Below, piece after piece: positions 32,201 through 44,720 of a DNA stretch of 64,000 bases; the stretch's first letter is position 1; the number at the start of each line of letters is the position of its first letter. The position numbers were made by a program, and so were the translations under genes. The notes under the pieces were generated by a model. It did no database searches. It was not told the origin of the DNA and saw only the letters and a program-made list of their open reading frames with translations. The DNA comes from Anastatus disparis. Its lineage: Eukaryota > Arthropoda > Insecta > Hymenoptera > Eupelmidae. The DNA lies in NCBI GenBank assembly GCA_017163975.1, contig JAFFSR010000218.1:12899501-12963500 (forward strand), in the 5' to 3' direction.

Positions 32201-33081
32201 TTAATGCAAAAATAATGTGACATCATACGTTTAGAATTCTTTTAACATACTTTTATTCATTCATAATTATTTGGTTGTGTATTATATCAAAAGACCAACT
32301 AAATAGAAACAACATAATTCTTCTCCTTCGCCGCTTTATCGTTTACATTTTCCTACTTTTCTGGTTTCACAAAATATACACGAGTACAAGTATGAGTTAC
32401 ATGCACATAACTAGAATATTTATCTATAAGGTAACAATAGTTTACGGCTTTAGCTCACGATATCATGCTTCTATATGCTCATCAATGATCTACTCCATTT
32501 ACTTATCTTTGGTCCTATTTAGTTCATCCATTTATCTCTGATCTTAGCCAGTATCAAATTCCAATTACTTGGAATCAGACGCTCTTTATGATTTTAATTT
32601 TAATAACTCAATCTATTAATGAACTGTATTCGTGAGTTTTATTCTACTACAGTATCAACACGGTTAAAACCATTTGTGTAATTTGTTAACTTTTTTCGTC
32701 TGTAACTTAATGTCTGTTAAATCAACAGACAACAAGTATGTCAATTTAAAATGTATATTACATTTTTCACGGACAATTTGTCTGTTAAAGTAACAGATAT
32801 TTTTGTCTGTAAACAGTTTTTAACAGACGTGTCTATTAATATTTCTAACCGTGAACTGAAAGAGCTCTATTTAGGCGTTATTATACACTGAATTTTAATT
32901 TTAATATATGTACTGCATCTCAAAAGCTACAAGTTCTTCCTGAACTTTAAAATTAATTAAATATTTAACAGTACATTTGGGCTTATTTTATTTATATTAT
33001 ATTTTTATGTTATAGATCATGAAGGCTTCTGTATCGTACTTCCATTTACTACGCACCGTAAATGACGCCAATGTTGAATAA
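29255..33081 (+). CDS. Odorant receptor 2 (7tm_6 family)
   Basis: Five exons: 29255-29497, 29768-30349, 31099-31212, 31278-31430 and 33016-33081; GT-AG, phase 0, 385 residues, intact. The first four exons have exactly the lengths of those in receptor 1, and most residues of the start (MEAELNRYKNYSRHIKWFLV) and of the C-terminal third are shared (QIFMYAWYGNRIADE; VYNSHWPDS; LLIVLAQEPL; IMKASVSYFHLLR). The last exon ends ...NDANVE, two residues longer than its neighbour. Differences concentrate in the second exon, which covers the likely ligand-binding helices, so the pair may differ in odour tuning (inference). Intron 4 is 1,585 bp long and contains a transposon, against 92 bp in receptor 1. 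It should act with Orco as an olfactory channel. Confidence 0.95.
30350..31098. other. Intron 2 of odorant receptor 2
   Basis: 749 bp, AT-rich. The patch near 30710-30790 (TTCACTTCG-like with GTCGAGGCGTGATCACGCTTC) is slightly GC-raised. No element recognised. Confidence 0.6.
31431..33015. other. Intron 4 of odorant receptor 2
   Basis: 1,585 bp, expanded against 92 bp in receptor 1. It contains an inverted-repeat element at 32659-32853. The frame at 32275-32541 lies inside the intron and looks like chance. Confidence 0.75.
32659..32853. mobile_element. Inverted-repeat element with CACGGTTA ends
   Basis: Starts CACGGTTAAAACCATTTG and ends AATATTTCTAACCGTG. Inside, TCTGTTAA and TAACAGAC-type words occur many times in both orientations. 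No coding frame. The right end is shared with the sequence at 27124. No clear target duplication. Confidence 0.55.
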
Positions 33082-33244
33082 TAATTTCAAATGAAAATTC
33101 TGTAAAATTAGCTACAATTTGTTGACATTATATAATAAAAATTTATCTTTTAATTAAAAAATATATTAAATTCTGTGAAACTTCAACCATAAACTAACGC
33201 AAAATTTTATACGTTTGAAATATCAGAAAAATTAATGATTTCTG

Positions 33245-33289
33245 CCCACACGACATGAAACCTTGCAGCAACCTTTCATGCTGTGTGGG
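33245..33289 (+). other. Hairpin in the likely 3' untranslated region of receptor 2
   Basis: CCCACACGACATGAAA (33245-33260) pairs with TTTCATGCTGTGTGGG (33274-33289), 14 of 16 positions, around a 13-base loop. It lies 164 bp after the stop and before an AATAAA at 33313-33318. An earlier AATAAA at 33134-33139 could exclude it from the mRNA. It stands out as GC-rich in AT-rich sequence. Confidence 0.5.
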
Positions 33290-34149
33290 TGATAAGTTAA
33301 ATTATAATTTGGAATAAAAAACTATATTATTTTATTTAAAATCGTGATTTTAGTTTTTATTTTTGTCTTAGAAGTTTTGATCATCGATGAATTTATAAAA
33401 TATTATTAAGTGCATATCAAATCAAGAACTTCCAGCTAATCGCGCAGATTTCATCATTCAATCCTGTAGTGCGCCAATACTCGCCGCAAGCCATGGTGAT
33501 TCACAAGTTATTTTAAAAATAAAAAATTTTTCTTGTCAAAATAATACAAGTCTAATACTATAATTATATACAAACCGAAGTTTCTGATTTTTAAATATTT
33601 TAACCAAATTATCATTTTAAGTTCTGTAACTATGCCTTGAAAATACGTTCTTTTTAATGAACAACATGTCGTTTGTATTATTTGAAAAAAATATAATTTT
33701 TAATTTCATGATAGTCTGAAAAAATTACAAAATGATATCGTAATATACAGTTAACATAACCAGATATTACATTTCAACTAAATATTTAGAGAATTTTTTT
33801 CTAAATATACTTTTTAAAGATTATTTGTGTACTGTTAACATTTTTGCCCCACAGATAAAGCTTAGGCCTGAGTTGTACAATACTCTCATTTTATTTTATA
33901 TAACGATGAGCATACATTTAGCTACTTTATATAATTATAATATGAATTATCTATTTGGTGATTGGTATGAACAACCTTTAAAAACAAAAGCATACTTAAA
34001 AGTTAATCATGCTAAGATGTTGAGTTCCAAGCTGATTTTCCAATGATCAATGTGAAAATTTTTAGTGCAGTTAGTAAAATTTCTTTCTGTTCTACTGCTT
34101 TGTAATAACTTATCGGCAAAAAGTAAACATCTCATAAATTAAAATAGCT

Positions 34150-34271
34150 GGGGCCTTATTGAATAATTCGATATATCGCAAAAAACAATAAAAATATTAT
34201 AACCTTCATGTAATGACATGTCAAAATTAATTACTGAAAGAGCGATATATCGAACGATTCAATAAAGCCCC
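34150..34271. repeat. Fold-back element
   Basis: GGGGCCTTATTGAATAATTC (34150 onward, to GATATATCGC) is the near-perfect inverted complement of GCGATATATCGAACGATTCA, ending AATAAAGCCCC at 34271. The arms are 30 bp with a loop of about 60 bp. Probably a small MITE. Confidence 0.65.
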
Positions 34272-34479
34272 TGCTGTCTGTCTTCATTTTAGTTATTACG
34301 CTAATTACTCGAGATCTACTACTAAGAAGATGTGACTGCATGGAAGAATTCTATATCATCGACAGATAAATAATTATATCAATAATTGCAATTGTAGCCA
34401 TAATTTTATGAGAACAAGAAATACGTTAACTTGTAACATATTTAAATAAAAATATTTTTAAAACATTGACTTATAGGTA

Positions 34480-34600
34480 AATGAAAAATGTTAATTTATT
34501 TGGAAACCTAAAATTCTCTGAAACTAATCAGTGAATTTCCTTGAAAATTAAACTAATTGTTTATGGGATATATTAAAAGTTAATGTATTTTTTTTTAATT
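34480..34600. mobile_element. Fragment of TTAA MITE family 1
   Basis: Words CTAAAATTCTCTGAAACTAA, GTGAATTTCCTTGAAAATTAA and GTTAATGTATTTTTTTT follow the order of the right half of the copy at 27811-28192. Ends are lost. Confidence 0.45.
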
Positions 34601-35569
34601 TATTGCTTTAATTGTAATTATTATTATAATACTATATTAGTCAATAAAGTAAAATCCTTCTATGTAGTTACATCAACTTACGTCAAATATTTGCAAAAAA
34701 TAAAAGTTAAATTAAAATTATTGGACAGTAACTAGTCTACTGTAAGGATATAGATTTTTCAATTATTAACTAATTAGCGCTACTTTTTAATCATGAACAT
34801 TACAGAGAAGGTCAACTTAATTGCCATTTTTAACATTGATAACTTAATCAAATTTTTTTACCGTATTCAATGTTTATATTGCTACTTACAAATAGATTAA
34901 TTTCTATATAGATCATTATAAATGGTGTTTCAATGCCAAAATATTTTTTTTTTATTTTCAAAACTAACAAACATTAACTATTATGAGAAACGATAAGCTT
35001 TTTATTTAATTTTATAATATTGAGAAAACTAAGAACTAAGAGAATGACATACGTCGGAATATAGATAATAAATTAAAGGATAATATTGTATTTATGTCGT
35101 AGTTTGCTACTTACTATTACAGAGAAAACCGATAGAAAGTAAACAGCAGAGTTGATGTACGGTATAACGATGTACTGAACTGATGCCAACATTGTGTACC
35201 AAAGGATTCTTCTCTTTCACGAAACCACCATAACAACCTCAATGTAATATGAAAGCAATGTAAATTTTAAAATAACAAAAAAAAAACCGAAGTGACTATG
35301 GTCCTGAAATTAAAAATAATCATAGTGAATAGCAACTTCATTCTTATTGGTAAAATTAATTACAATAAAATCTTGAAGAAATATTTTACTCGATTACAAG
35401 GAAACAAGAATATATTTTATAAGTATTACAAAACGCAAGAAGAACTTTCAAAGAATAATATTATGCAATTAGAATGCCCAAATGAATATTCAAACATGTT
35501 TCATTACGGAACATCATCATAAAACAAGTTTATTTGAAAAAAAAAAGACAACTTGAAATTCCATTAAAA

Positions 35570-35760
35570 ATCGCGAGTAAGTCAATAGCTTGCGGTCTTT
35601 CGTGCTCGCAACAACGAGCGCGTATACGCGTGTTTATTTTCGCGCTTGTTTAAAGTAACAACCACGGAAAAGCATAATACAACTTCATTGTCGTTATTGC
35701 GTGTGCATCCGTTTGTTTGCAAACGACCCGCATCCTACTTTGTGTTTACAATGAAGAAAT
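35570..35760. promoter_or_regulatory. CpG-rich island of unknown role
   Basis: Much richer in CpG than its surroundings: AATCGCGAG, GCTTGCGGTC, CAACGAGCGCGTATACGCG, TTTTCGCGC, AACGACCCGC. It contains the palindrome CGCGTATACGCG. It follows a 76-codon frame (35292-35522) that shows no domain. It may be a promoter or enhancer of a gene I cannot see; this is inference. Confidence 0.25.
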
Positions 35761-38700
35761 GCAAGAAAATTACAAAATTTTCTTATTTTCTTATCTTTTT
35801 TTTATAAAAAACCCTAGAGGTGATGCACGTAAGTTTAAAAAAAATAATGAATCGATTATAAAATAAAGTTGATTTATTTTTGTAAATTCATTTAATCTTT
35901 AGCTGATTGTGGCTATATGGGTAAATCTTTCATAATGTTAAAATTTCACCTGCAACAAATTAAAAAAAAAAAAATACAGGCACACGTATAAAACTAATTT
36001 TCTCTGAATGTTGACGTATTATAATGAAAAAAAAATCGTGTTACTCACTTTTAAGGGTAGTCTTTTTAACAAACATCAAAAGACAGATTTTCGAGTAAAT
36101 TTTTCATAGTGTTAAAATTTACTTTCAATAAATTAAAAAAAATTGAAGACACATGTATCAAATTTATTTTTTTTAAATGTTGATATATTAAAATGATAAT
36201 AAAAGAAAAAATCGCATTACTCACTTTTGAAGATAGCTTTTTTTAATATAAGACATTTAAATATATTCATTATTATCACACCCAGGTATAATATTTTACA
36301 TATCTCAGATCAGTTTTTTAAGTATTTTGGGCTATAATAGATCATTTTCCATTGAGCTTTTTCATTTTTACATGTTTAATATGTTACAGAAAATATTTAA
36401 ATACGCAATTTACATTAATAATTACAAAATTTTTTGTAATAAATAAAATATGCCAGAAATGGCAATTTTTTTGGAAAATTCATTTTTGTCGATTCGGGTA
36501 TTAAAATTGAGTGATATTAGTTACCCAATGGCTTTTGGGATTATTTTTGCTAAAATTGTCAATCTTAGGGTATGAAATTTGACATGGATTTGTGTAGTTT
36601 ATGTTTTCGAATAAAAATACTTATATTCCTTTTAACCAAATATTTTAGTTTATTTAATAAACATTAAATCTAAAAATTTTAAATTTTAAATCTAGAAACT
36701 TCAGTGATGATTCAACTCAACGTTCTAGGTGTAAGCTATTAAATACATACTAAAACTGAGCTTTTTAAAGTTTAAACTCTTTAGAATTAAAACATTGATA
36801 GAAACTAGGTAATCGATGTAAATTTGGAAAATTTAATAGCCGGGAAAAATTCAATGATTTCCAGAATACTCGAAATAATACTTCAAAAGCAACTTAAAGA
36901 TTACATTGAGTATTATAAAATAGTAAATTACAAAGTTCACAACAGAGAAAAGGTGAATCAAAGCTTAGGTTTTCATATTAGTGGATAAAAACCTATTTTC
37001 AAAAGTGAGTCACGTTTTTTAAGTATAATTTCAAACGAACAAAGAACTTTATCTACACTAGGCACACGTTCCTAATAAAAAAATTTCTCTTTGTGATTCT
37101 AAATATTACCTTTTGATGTAGTTTAAAATGTCACCGCTGAATAGTCTTTTTTACAGCATCGTATTTTCCAGAAAAAAGTAAAATATATAAATTTTTGGTA
37201 ACATTTTAATAACCTTTCAGAAAGTACTTTTGTTAACAGGCACACACCCATGCTCTTGATTTTCCAAAAGTATGTGTATAGATAAAGCTTTGGTGTGAAT
37301 TTCAAATCAAAAAAGCAGTAGTCATTTTTTTTATAGCGGTAATTTATCATTTTACATGGCCTGGTAACATTTAAATTTCAAAAAAAAAACCTCTTTTCCC
37401 CATCCGCCATAAAATGACACGTCTAATTATCATTAAAAATATAACAAAATTAGTTTCTAATAACTCAATAAATCAGTGAACATTTGCTAACAAGATGTGC
37501 TATCTCATATTTAGGAGAAATGACGCAGTAACATGATTTTTAAAAGTATGAAAGAATTACCCATATATCTTAATTTGAATACAAAAGGAAAGTTTGGGTA
37601 TATTATTGCACTTTAGAATATTTTAATTGATGTTTAATAATAAAACAGTGACGAGTCATGTCAAACTAATAAAATAGACTTGTGTGAATTCTAATTATGA
37701 AAAAATATAAAATTATTTTTAAGTTCATAAAGTATAGAACACGTAGTAAATATAACCTTTTGATCAGACAAGATTCACCACTTGTTAAAGTTCTTTTGTG
37801 GATTCTTGTAAAAAAGATAAATAAAAAACAGAAAATATTTTATTTTCCAAACTCTTAATTCAAGGCTTATCCGTATGCCATTCATGCCTAAAATATGAAA
37901 AATATAATTAGAATCATTAAAACCTTCAATTAACACAAATAAACCAACTCAAAGTCTAGTAATAAAATATAAGAAACCTTTTTTTGCCAACCTGTACTAA
38001 TTACGTTTGACATTTTTTTACTGCCCTTTTGTAAGTAGTTTTACGTGTAGTACATTGTCCTGATAATTACTAAAGTCTTCTTTGTCCTTATTTTTTGCCT
38101 GTAAGTATATAGCCTGCAGATATAAAGAAATTTTGAAACTTATAGTCTTAAATTTTAATTATTAAGAGAAAAATTTATTTAAAAATAGTCATTGAAAAAT
38201 AGTAGATTTTTTTTTTAAATTGTGATATAAAACATATTAGTTTTTAAAATAAAATTAAATCAACTGAAGATTTTTCAACCTAATTCCAAATGTTTTTGGT
38301 TCATTATTTATTATTCCAATTTAAGGAACGATTAATTCTTTGTTTTTATTCGTTAATCAGTGAACCAAAGTCTTAAATTTTTACTTTTCTCTTGATTTTC
38401 GGCTATTATTCTTTGCCATTTTTGTTCGCAGTTTTCGGTATCTTTTTTAGTTTATTCTTTCTGCTACTGACTCTACTCCACTTTTTATCTATATTACTCT
38501 TCTCGAAAAAAGCTCGAATTCGCTCAGTTGCAGATACTATTTTTCTAAACAGTTTGCTTATAATTTTGGAAAATCATGTTAGTTGTAATTTATATACTTT
38601 TTATGTTTATTCTTTTTAGTGAAAATAACAAAAGAATATGATTTTTCGGAGCAACTATTATATATAAGGAGATTAGACAATAATTTTAAATTGATTCTTA

Positions 38701-39929
38701 AGTTATGAATCAACAATAAATAGCAAAATAAATATTTAATAGCTAATAAAATCTTAATTTACAGAGCATCAAAATGTACAATCAAAATAAATTATAATTC
38801 TCATTTAATGAGTAGAATAAAATTAAAAAAAAAATTAAGCATGAAAATGTATACCAATATGGATAAGTTGCAAGATAGAGTACATAAGAGATCTTGTTCA
38901 ACGTCACACATACATAACACTTTAACCTTTGTCTTCGTGTCGCTCTTAATCCCATTCTAATTATCCATCGCCTTCTCAAAGGGGGGACAACGAGGAGAAG
39001 CTTTATAATACGACACCGTCCATTCTTATTAATTACAGGAATTTAGGAGCGGGACTTACAGTTGGTTAACACTTATGCTAGAGGATCTAAAGAAGGTATT
39101 TTCAAGCTATTGCTCTAAGTTTGATGCCTGGGGTTTAAGTTATCAGAATCTTAATTTGGTTTAGTTCATATTAAATTTTAGGGATTATTTGTAAAATATA
39201 ATTTAAATATTATACATTTTTAACTATCTTACAATATAGTATTGTTAAAGCTGATTTTAAAATCAAAAGAAAAGAATTCATAAAATTTCTTATATATATA
39301 AAATGTTTAGAAAAATAAATTTATTTGAATATCTTATGCAAAAATAAAGGAATTATTGATATTAAAAACGATATACTTTCTAAATACTATTCTTAAATTA
39401 ATTATTATATTTTTATACGTACGCAAATACCTAAAGTTTTATTTCTTGCTGTTAATCAACTTGGAATCGAGCTCTAATTTCAAGTTTTGAAATGCATCAT
39501 AGGCTTACGCTTGGTATTATTAAGATCATAGAACTGCGATTATAATGAATAAATAATATAACATGAGATAACTTTTCAAATGCATTTATTAAAATGAAAA
39601 AGATATGTATTAAATTTAACAGGCAGGAATAACTGATTGACGGGTTGCCCATACCGCAGGCTTTAACACATTGACAAGAGCATGATAAAAAAAATAGTAT
39701 TGATACAGAAATCTGTATAAGAAGTCAAACCTTAAAAATTTTAATTACGCACTTTTATTCATTGATATTTTGAAAACTTGTTTAGATAATTAGATGTTTA
39801 GATCAGAAAAGATGTTTAGATAATTGTGCAGACATTATTGTGTTATTTATCTTACTAAACAACTTTTCATTTCTTATATTCAATATAATTATTGTTTTAA
39901 AGATATGTGATAAATTAAAGCTCATTCGT

Positions 39930-40131
39930 GAGGTCTTCAGTGGCTCAGTCGGTAGAGCGATGGATTCGCAATCGGAGGACCCGAGTTCGATTCCCGCTCT
40001 CAGCAGTCGATAGATACAAGTACTACTGAACGTTACATGTACTTTGTTCACAAACACACTGAAAAACCTCCGTCGTTATTAGCATCGTAATGATAGTCAT
40101 AAATACAACAACGTTAAATATAAAAAAAAAT
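39930..40131 (+). mobile_element. tRNA-derived SINE, copy 3 (best preserved)
   Basis: GAGGTCTTCAGTGGCTCAGTC opens the element. TGGCTCAGTCGG is a perfect A box (TRGCNNAGYNGG) and GAGTTCGATTCC a perfect B box. The unrelated body contains ACAAGTACTACTGAACG, CTTTGTTCACAAACACACTG and AGCATCGTAATGATAG; the tail is ACGTTAAATATAAAAAAAAA. The anticodon arm does not fold cleanly, so this is a SINE rather than a working tRNA gene. Confidence 0.9.
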
Positions 40132-43100
40132 GTTTTTAGCTGGAACGGACACAAGTAAGTATACGCGATTTTTTTTCTCCGTGTATGATAGAGCGACAGG
40201 ATTATTCGAGTCAATTTTTTTTACGTTTTTAACAATAAAACTTAACTTTATCAGATATATTTAAAAATATTATAGAAACAAATGATTTTCGTATACTTTA
40301 ACTACACATTTTTTATAAACTATTATTGAATTTTTTTTAATGAATAAGTTGGTTTGTCGTTAATTTTTTAAATTATTACCATAAGTTAAACATAACACTT
40401 TTTAGACTTAAACAATTTTGTAAAACCAACCCCTTCAAACATTGCTCATATGCTTGAAAGATTGATTGTATCACATGTTAATAAAAAATATTTCAAAGGA
40501 TTTATAGTTTATTTTTACTAAATAATCGAACTTAATCAAACTTTTTGATCGATGCAACTTTATAAAGTGGGCTATACTGTAAAAAGTTCTCATCTCACTT
40601 TTTCAATAGGGTAAATATTTATTAAGTACACAATTATCCGAAAATCGTTTTAATTATAATTTAAGTAATGATTTTATTATCAAACCTTTGCTTTTTATGG
40701 GCTTCCGCTAAAGATATCACTCAAATTAGCTCTGCCCCGTTCATTGGGGTGTCTTTTTTTTAAATGCCTTTAAAACAATATTTACATTCATAATGAGGCA
40801 CTATCACCGTCCTTCAGAATTTAGATGATTTTTGGTACTTTCTTGCTGCCCAACTTTAAACAAGCATATATTTCGTTCAAATTATTATTTCTGAATTCTG
40901 AAAACAGCAAATTAAAGCTTGCTTTCTCTACTTTTATTTTATTTCCTATTGATTTATTAAAGACTTTTCTAGAATGAATTATTCACACTTCAATTGGGAG
41001 TTCTTTTTTTACATTTTTCTTAACATAAGACTAGAAACGTCTATAATTTTAGTTTTTCTAAGCGTTAGAGGTATTAGCAGTAGTATTAGTAAGATATTTT
41101 TTTGGTACCCAAAAACATATCTTAATGTTTCATCAAGATCTGTGACCCGAAGGTCATAACCTCTCCTGGTAAGATAATATAATAAATTAATGCAACGGCC
41201 TTAAAATATCATTTTTAATTATACTTTAACAACCAAAAATAATTTTTTCAATCTAAATACTAAAAATAACGAACAGATTGACTTGAATAAACTTAAGGGT
41301 AAAAATGAGTATTATTTAAAATAAAAATAAACGTATGCGCGACCAAAAATATATGAAAAAATTTAAATTCGCAGTGAAATTATAAAAGCAGCAACGATGC
41401 AATCATCGTGAATATAAACACAAAGCTTTTTATGTGCTCAAGAAAAATATTTACGTAGCTTAATTATAGCATAAAATATGGATGCGCATCGATGTTCTAC
41501 TTAATTGAAAAAAACTGGAAGAGAATTTAATTTAATGTCTCTTATATTAAATGAAAAAATATACGTTTTTACAACTGTAAAAATTACTGGCCTGTTTATT
41601 TTGAAATAAAAATAATTTTCTGATTCGAAAATAAATTTAATAGAAAAGTAAATTACACTATTTTTTTATACTTCACTATTTTTTAATATATTCAAATAGA
41701 TGTCAACAAATCTAATATATTTCAGGGATTAACATCTTTTTTAAATAAAACAATTTCGATAAGAAACCGTATATTATAGAATCAATATCGAGCTTGTTAG
41801 AAAACCTGTCACTCAAAGTTCAAAATAATGTTCCTCCTCATGCGATTCGTCAATTTTTCGCTCCAGAAATTTTTGACTTTCATCCTTCAAAAATTTTCTT
41901 TTCCTGCTTTGATTCTACACATTTGAACTCGGCTTTTTTTATGTAACTTACATTTTCACTTCATCTGCTTTTACCGTACGATCCATATTTTTTCTATTTC
42001 TTTTTTTCGTTTTTCACTTGCATTTCCTCACTCGATCGCAACTGTGGTTCAGAAAAATTCTTGCATTTTCTGGTATGATTAATTCAATACGGAAGCAATA
42101 TATCACTGTAAAGATATTTGATTTCCAACTTTACGGTTGTTACTATTTTTCGTTCACTATTTTTTTGCGTACATTTTTCACATGCTAAAGTTTCAATTTT
42201 AACGTGTTACTTAATTTTGTTAATTTTGCGATATTATAAAAATTTCTAAGATATGCCAAAATTTAAATTTATATTAATTTTAAGTCAAAATTTATTCTTT
42301 GCGTTTAAAAAAATTTTTTTCTCTTTAATATTATTATTGTCATGTAATGCAACAAAGGATTAAATAATAAATTACTCTAAAACCGATTTTATAACATAAA
42401 ACTAATCTTAATTTTCTTATTTATCAAAATTCTTCAAACGAAAAACAGAAAAATTCATGCTTATCATTTTGGAACATCTGGGAAATCCGGCAAAAGCTCA
42501 ACAACGCGTGTATGTAGAAAATGCCTGTCACTTTTTCCTATGCAGAAATAGTTTAACTTTAATCCCTTTGGACGATGTTTACATTCCAGGGAAAAATCGA
42601 AACGTAATAGAGACGGATGATAGTACCACTGATGCAGTTGTTATTTTTAGTTCAAATAAAATCTATTTTTCTATGGACATTTAACCAAAGTTTTGATTAG
42701 AATTTTTGTTATTCTTATAAACCTTCACGTATCGATTAATAATGATGATTAATGTTATGTACAGCTCAATTCTGACCACTTTATTATTTTAAATTTTATT
42801 ACTTTCTACTTCAGTGGATAGTAATGTGTTACTTTACTTTTAGTTGATTTCAAGCAAAAAAAAAATCTCATTTTGGGTACATTTTTCAAGTTAATAAAGT
42901 TATTGTTACTGAAATAAGAATAATAATATTAAACAAATGTTGTGGAAAGATTAAGAAAAATATTCATCAAATTATTTTGACACAAAAAATGAAAGAGTAC
43001 ATAAGGAACCTTTCATTTTAAATTATTCCAGTCCAGACATTAAGGGGATGTCCTTAAGTTGATGTTACAAGTCCATTTGAATAACAACTGTTAAATGCCA

Positions 43101-43202
43101 ACAATTGTTGTAAAGTTTAATAATTGGATGGTAACTTTTAAATATGCTAATTTTAATAGAATCAAAAGTCAATTTGAAGAAAAATGTTAAATGATTTTGT
43201 AA

Positions 43203-43585
43203 TTAAGGAGATGTAAGACAGACACTACACCTGTACTCGTGAATTTGGCCTATCTTTTCATTATATTGCAAAACTTGAGGAAAAGAAATGCTTTAGCTTG
43301 TAGTATTTACCACGAAGATTATTCAGTTAAATTTTCAAATAAATTTATTCATTAGTTTTTCAGAATTTTGGGTTTCAATATTATACATCAAAATTTTTAG
43401 ATTTTTTACAACAAATCTAAAATTCTGAAAAACTAATGAATAAATTTATTTGAAAATTTAACTGAATAATCTTTATGGTAAATACTACAAGCTAAAGCAT
43501 TTCTTTTTCTCAAGTTTTGCAATAAAATGAAAAGATAGGCTAAATTCATAAGTACAGGTGTAGTGTCCGTTTTACATCCCCTTAA
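43203..43585. mobile_element. TTAA MITE family 1 (piggyBac-like), second intact copy
   Basis: Flanked by TTAA (43203-43206 and 43582-43585). Ends GGAGATGTAAGACAGACACT and AGTGTCCGTTTTACATCCCC. The arms of about 170 bp are almost exact inverted complements (AGCTTGTAGTATTTACCACG against ATGGTAAATACTACAAGCTA), so the whole element can fold into one hairpin. It resembles 27811-28192 over its full length. Confidence 0.87.
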
Positions 43586-44329
43586 TTAAAAACGTAACTG
43601 TTAATTGCTCTTTTAGATGAAATTTTCCCGCAAAGTACTCTCGCTAGCTTTGTTCCACTTTCCGCGGAAATTACAAGTGAAAAGTCAATCACATACCACT
43701 TTGCTGAAAATTCGTCGAGATTAAATGCGTCGGACCGCACTTCAGTCTGGCGTTGAAGTCAACTTGTAAATTGTTAATCAACAAATGTCGTTGTAAACGA
43801 TTTGAAAAATACAAAATATTTTTAAAAGCATTGTTATTGTAATACATCAAAGTACATAAAATAAATAAATTGGAACTTATTTATTTATAATATCATAAAT
43901 AAAATTTTTATGATATTTAGAATCAGCCGTATCAAATGAACGTATAAATTACTTTTTATACATTCTTTTCATTTAAGAGAAACTTGCGGCTGTCAATAAC
44001 AGAAACTAATCTTAAAACTGACAAAAACAATCTGTACATCATAAAATGATCGATACTATGTGTACATGCAAGGTTTTAAAAGTCACAATGATTGTTGAAA
44101 TGAAATCTATTGTTTTTACGTCAAATTAATAAAAATATCATTTTATTTTATGACTGAAATACAACCGTTCTGTTCACATTATTTTTAAATTTTATTTAGT
44201 TTTCCTTCTATTACTAAAAACTATTAAAACAAAATCCATATTTCAATGCTTTACTAATATCCCCATAAAACATCTAACGTCTTTGAAAATCATAGCGAAA
44301 CTATTTCGGAAATTGAATCTGTTAACGTA

Positions 44330-44720
44330 TCTCGACTTGGCGTTAGAGCTGGTAGTTTAAACGCATCTAGATGTGGCTTTCCCAGGCCATCTTCTTGTGA
44401 ACTATTAGCTTGTTAACCAGCATAGCCAGCCAGTCAGTCTCTCAAATCGGTTAGAAGACATTTCTGATCTTTCGAATCCCTTTCGCCTCGAGTCACAGGA
44501 GGTACGTTTCCTTTTGTTAAACGGATTCAAAGAGTATCGCAAACCACATAATTTCCATTCCATTTAGTCGAGTGCTAAATCCGCGAATAAAGAAGCAAAA
44601 AGAAGAAAAAGAAAAAGGGAGAGTGTGGAAACAGAAATAAGGAATCGATACCCCTAGTTATACCACAAACGTTTCCTGTATTCATTATTCAAAGCTGCAT
44701 TGAAAATTAGTTGGATTTTG
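44330..44720 (+). other. GC-raised block, possible noncoding exon or regulatory island
   Basis: Stands out against its AT-rich neighbours. It includes CACAGGAG|GTACGTTT, which would fit an exon end and donor site on + at 44501, and purine-rich AAGAAGAAAAAGAAAAAGGG. No frame is long enough to call coding. It could be the leader exon of a gene to the right or outside the window, but nothing proves it. Confidence 0.2.

Noticed and set aside
33825..34046. 73-codon frame considered as a third receptor fragment
   Set aside because: No match to any exon of the two receptors; no splice context.
39930..40005. Functional tRNA gene
   Set aside because: A and B boxes are good, but the anticodon and acceptor stems do not pair, and the same head occurs in four more SINE copies with a shared body.
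42457..42684. 75-codon frame with less AT-biased composition
   Set aside because: No domain recognised and no supporting exons or signals nearby. It could still be an exon, but I cannot support it.
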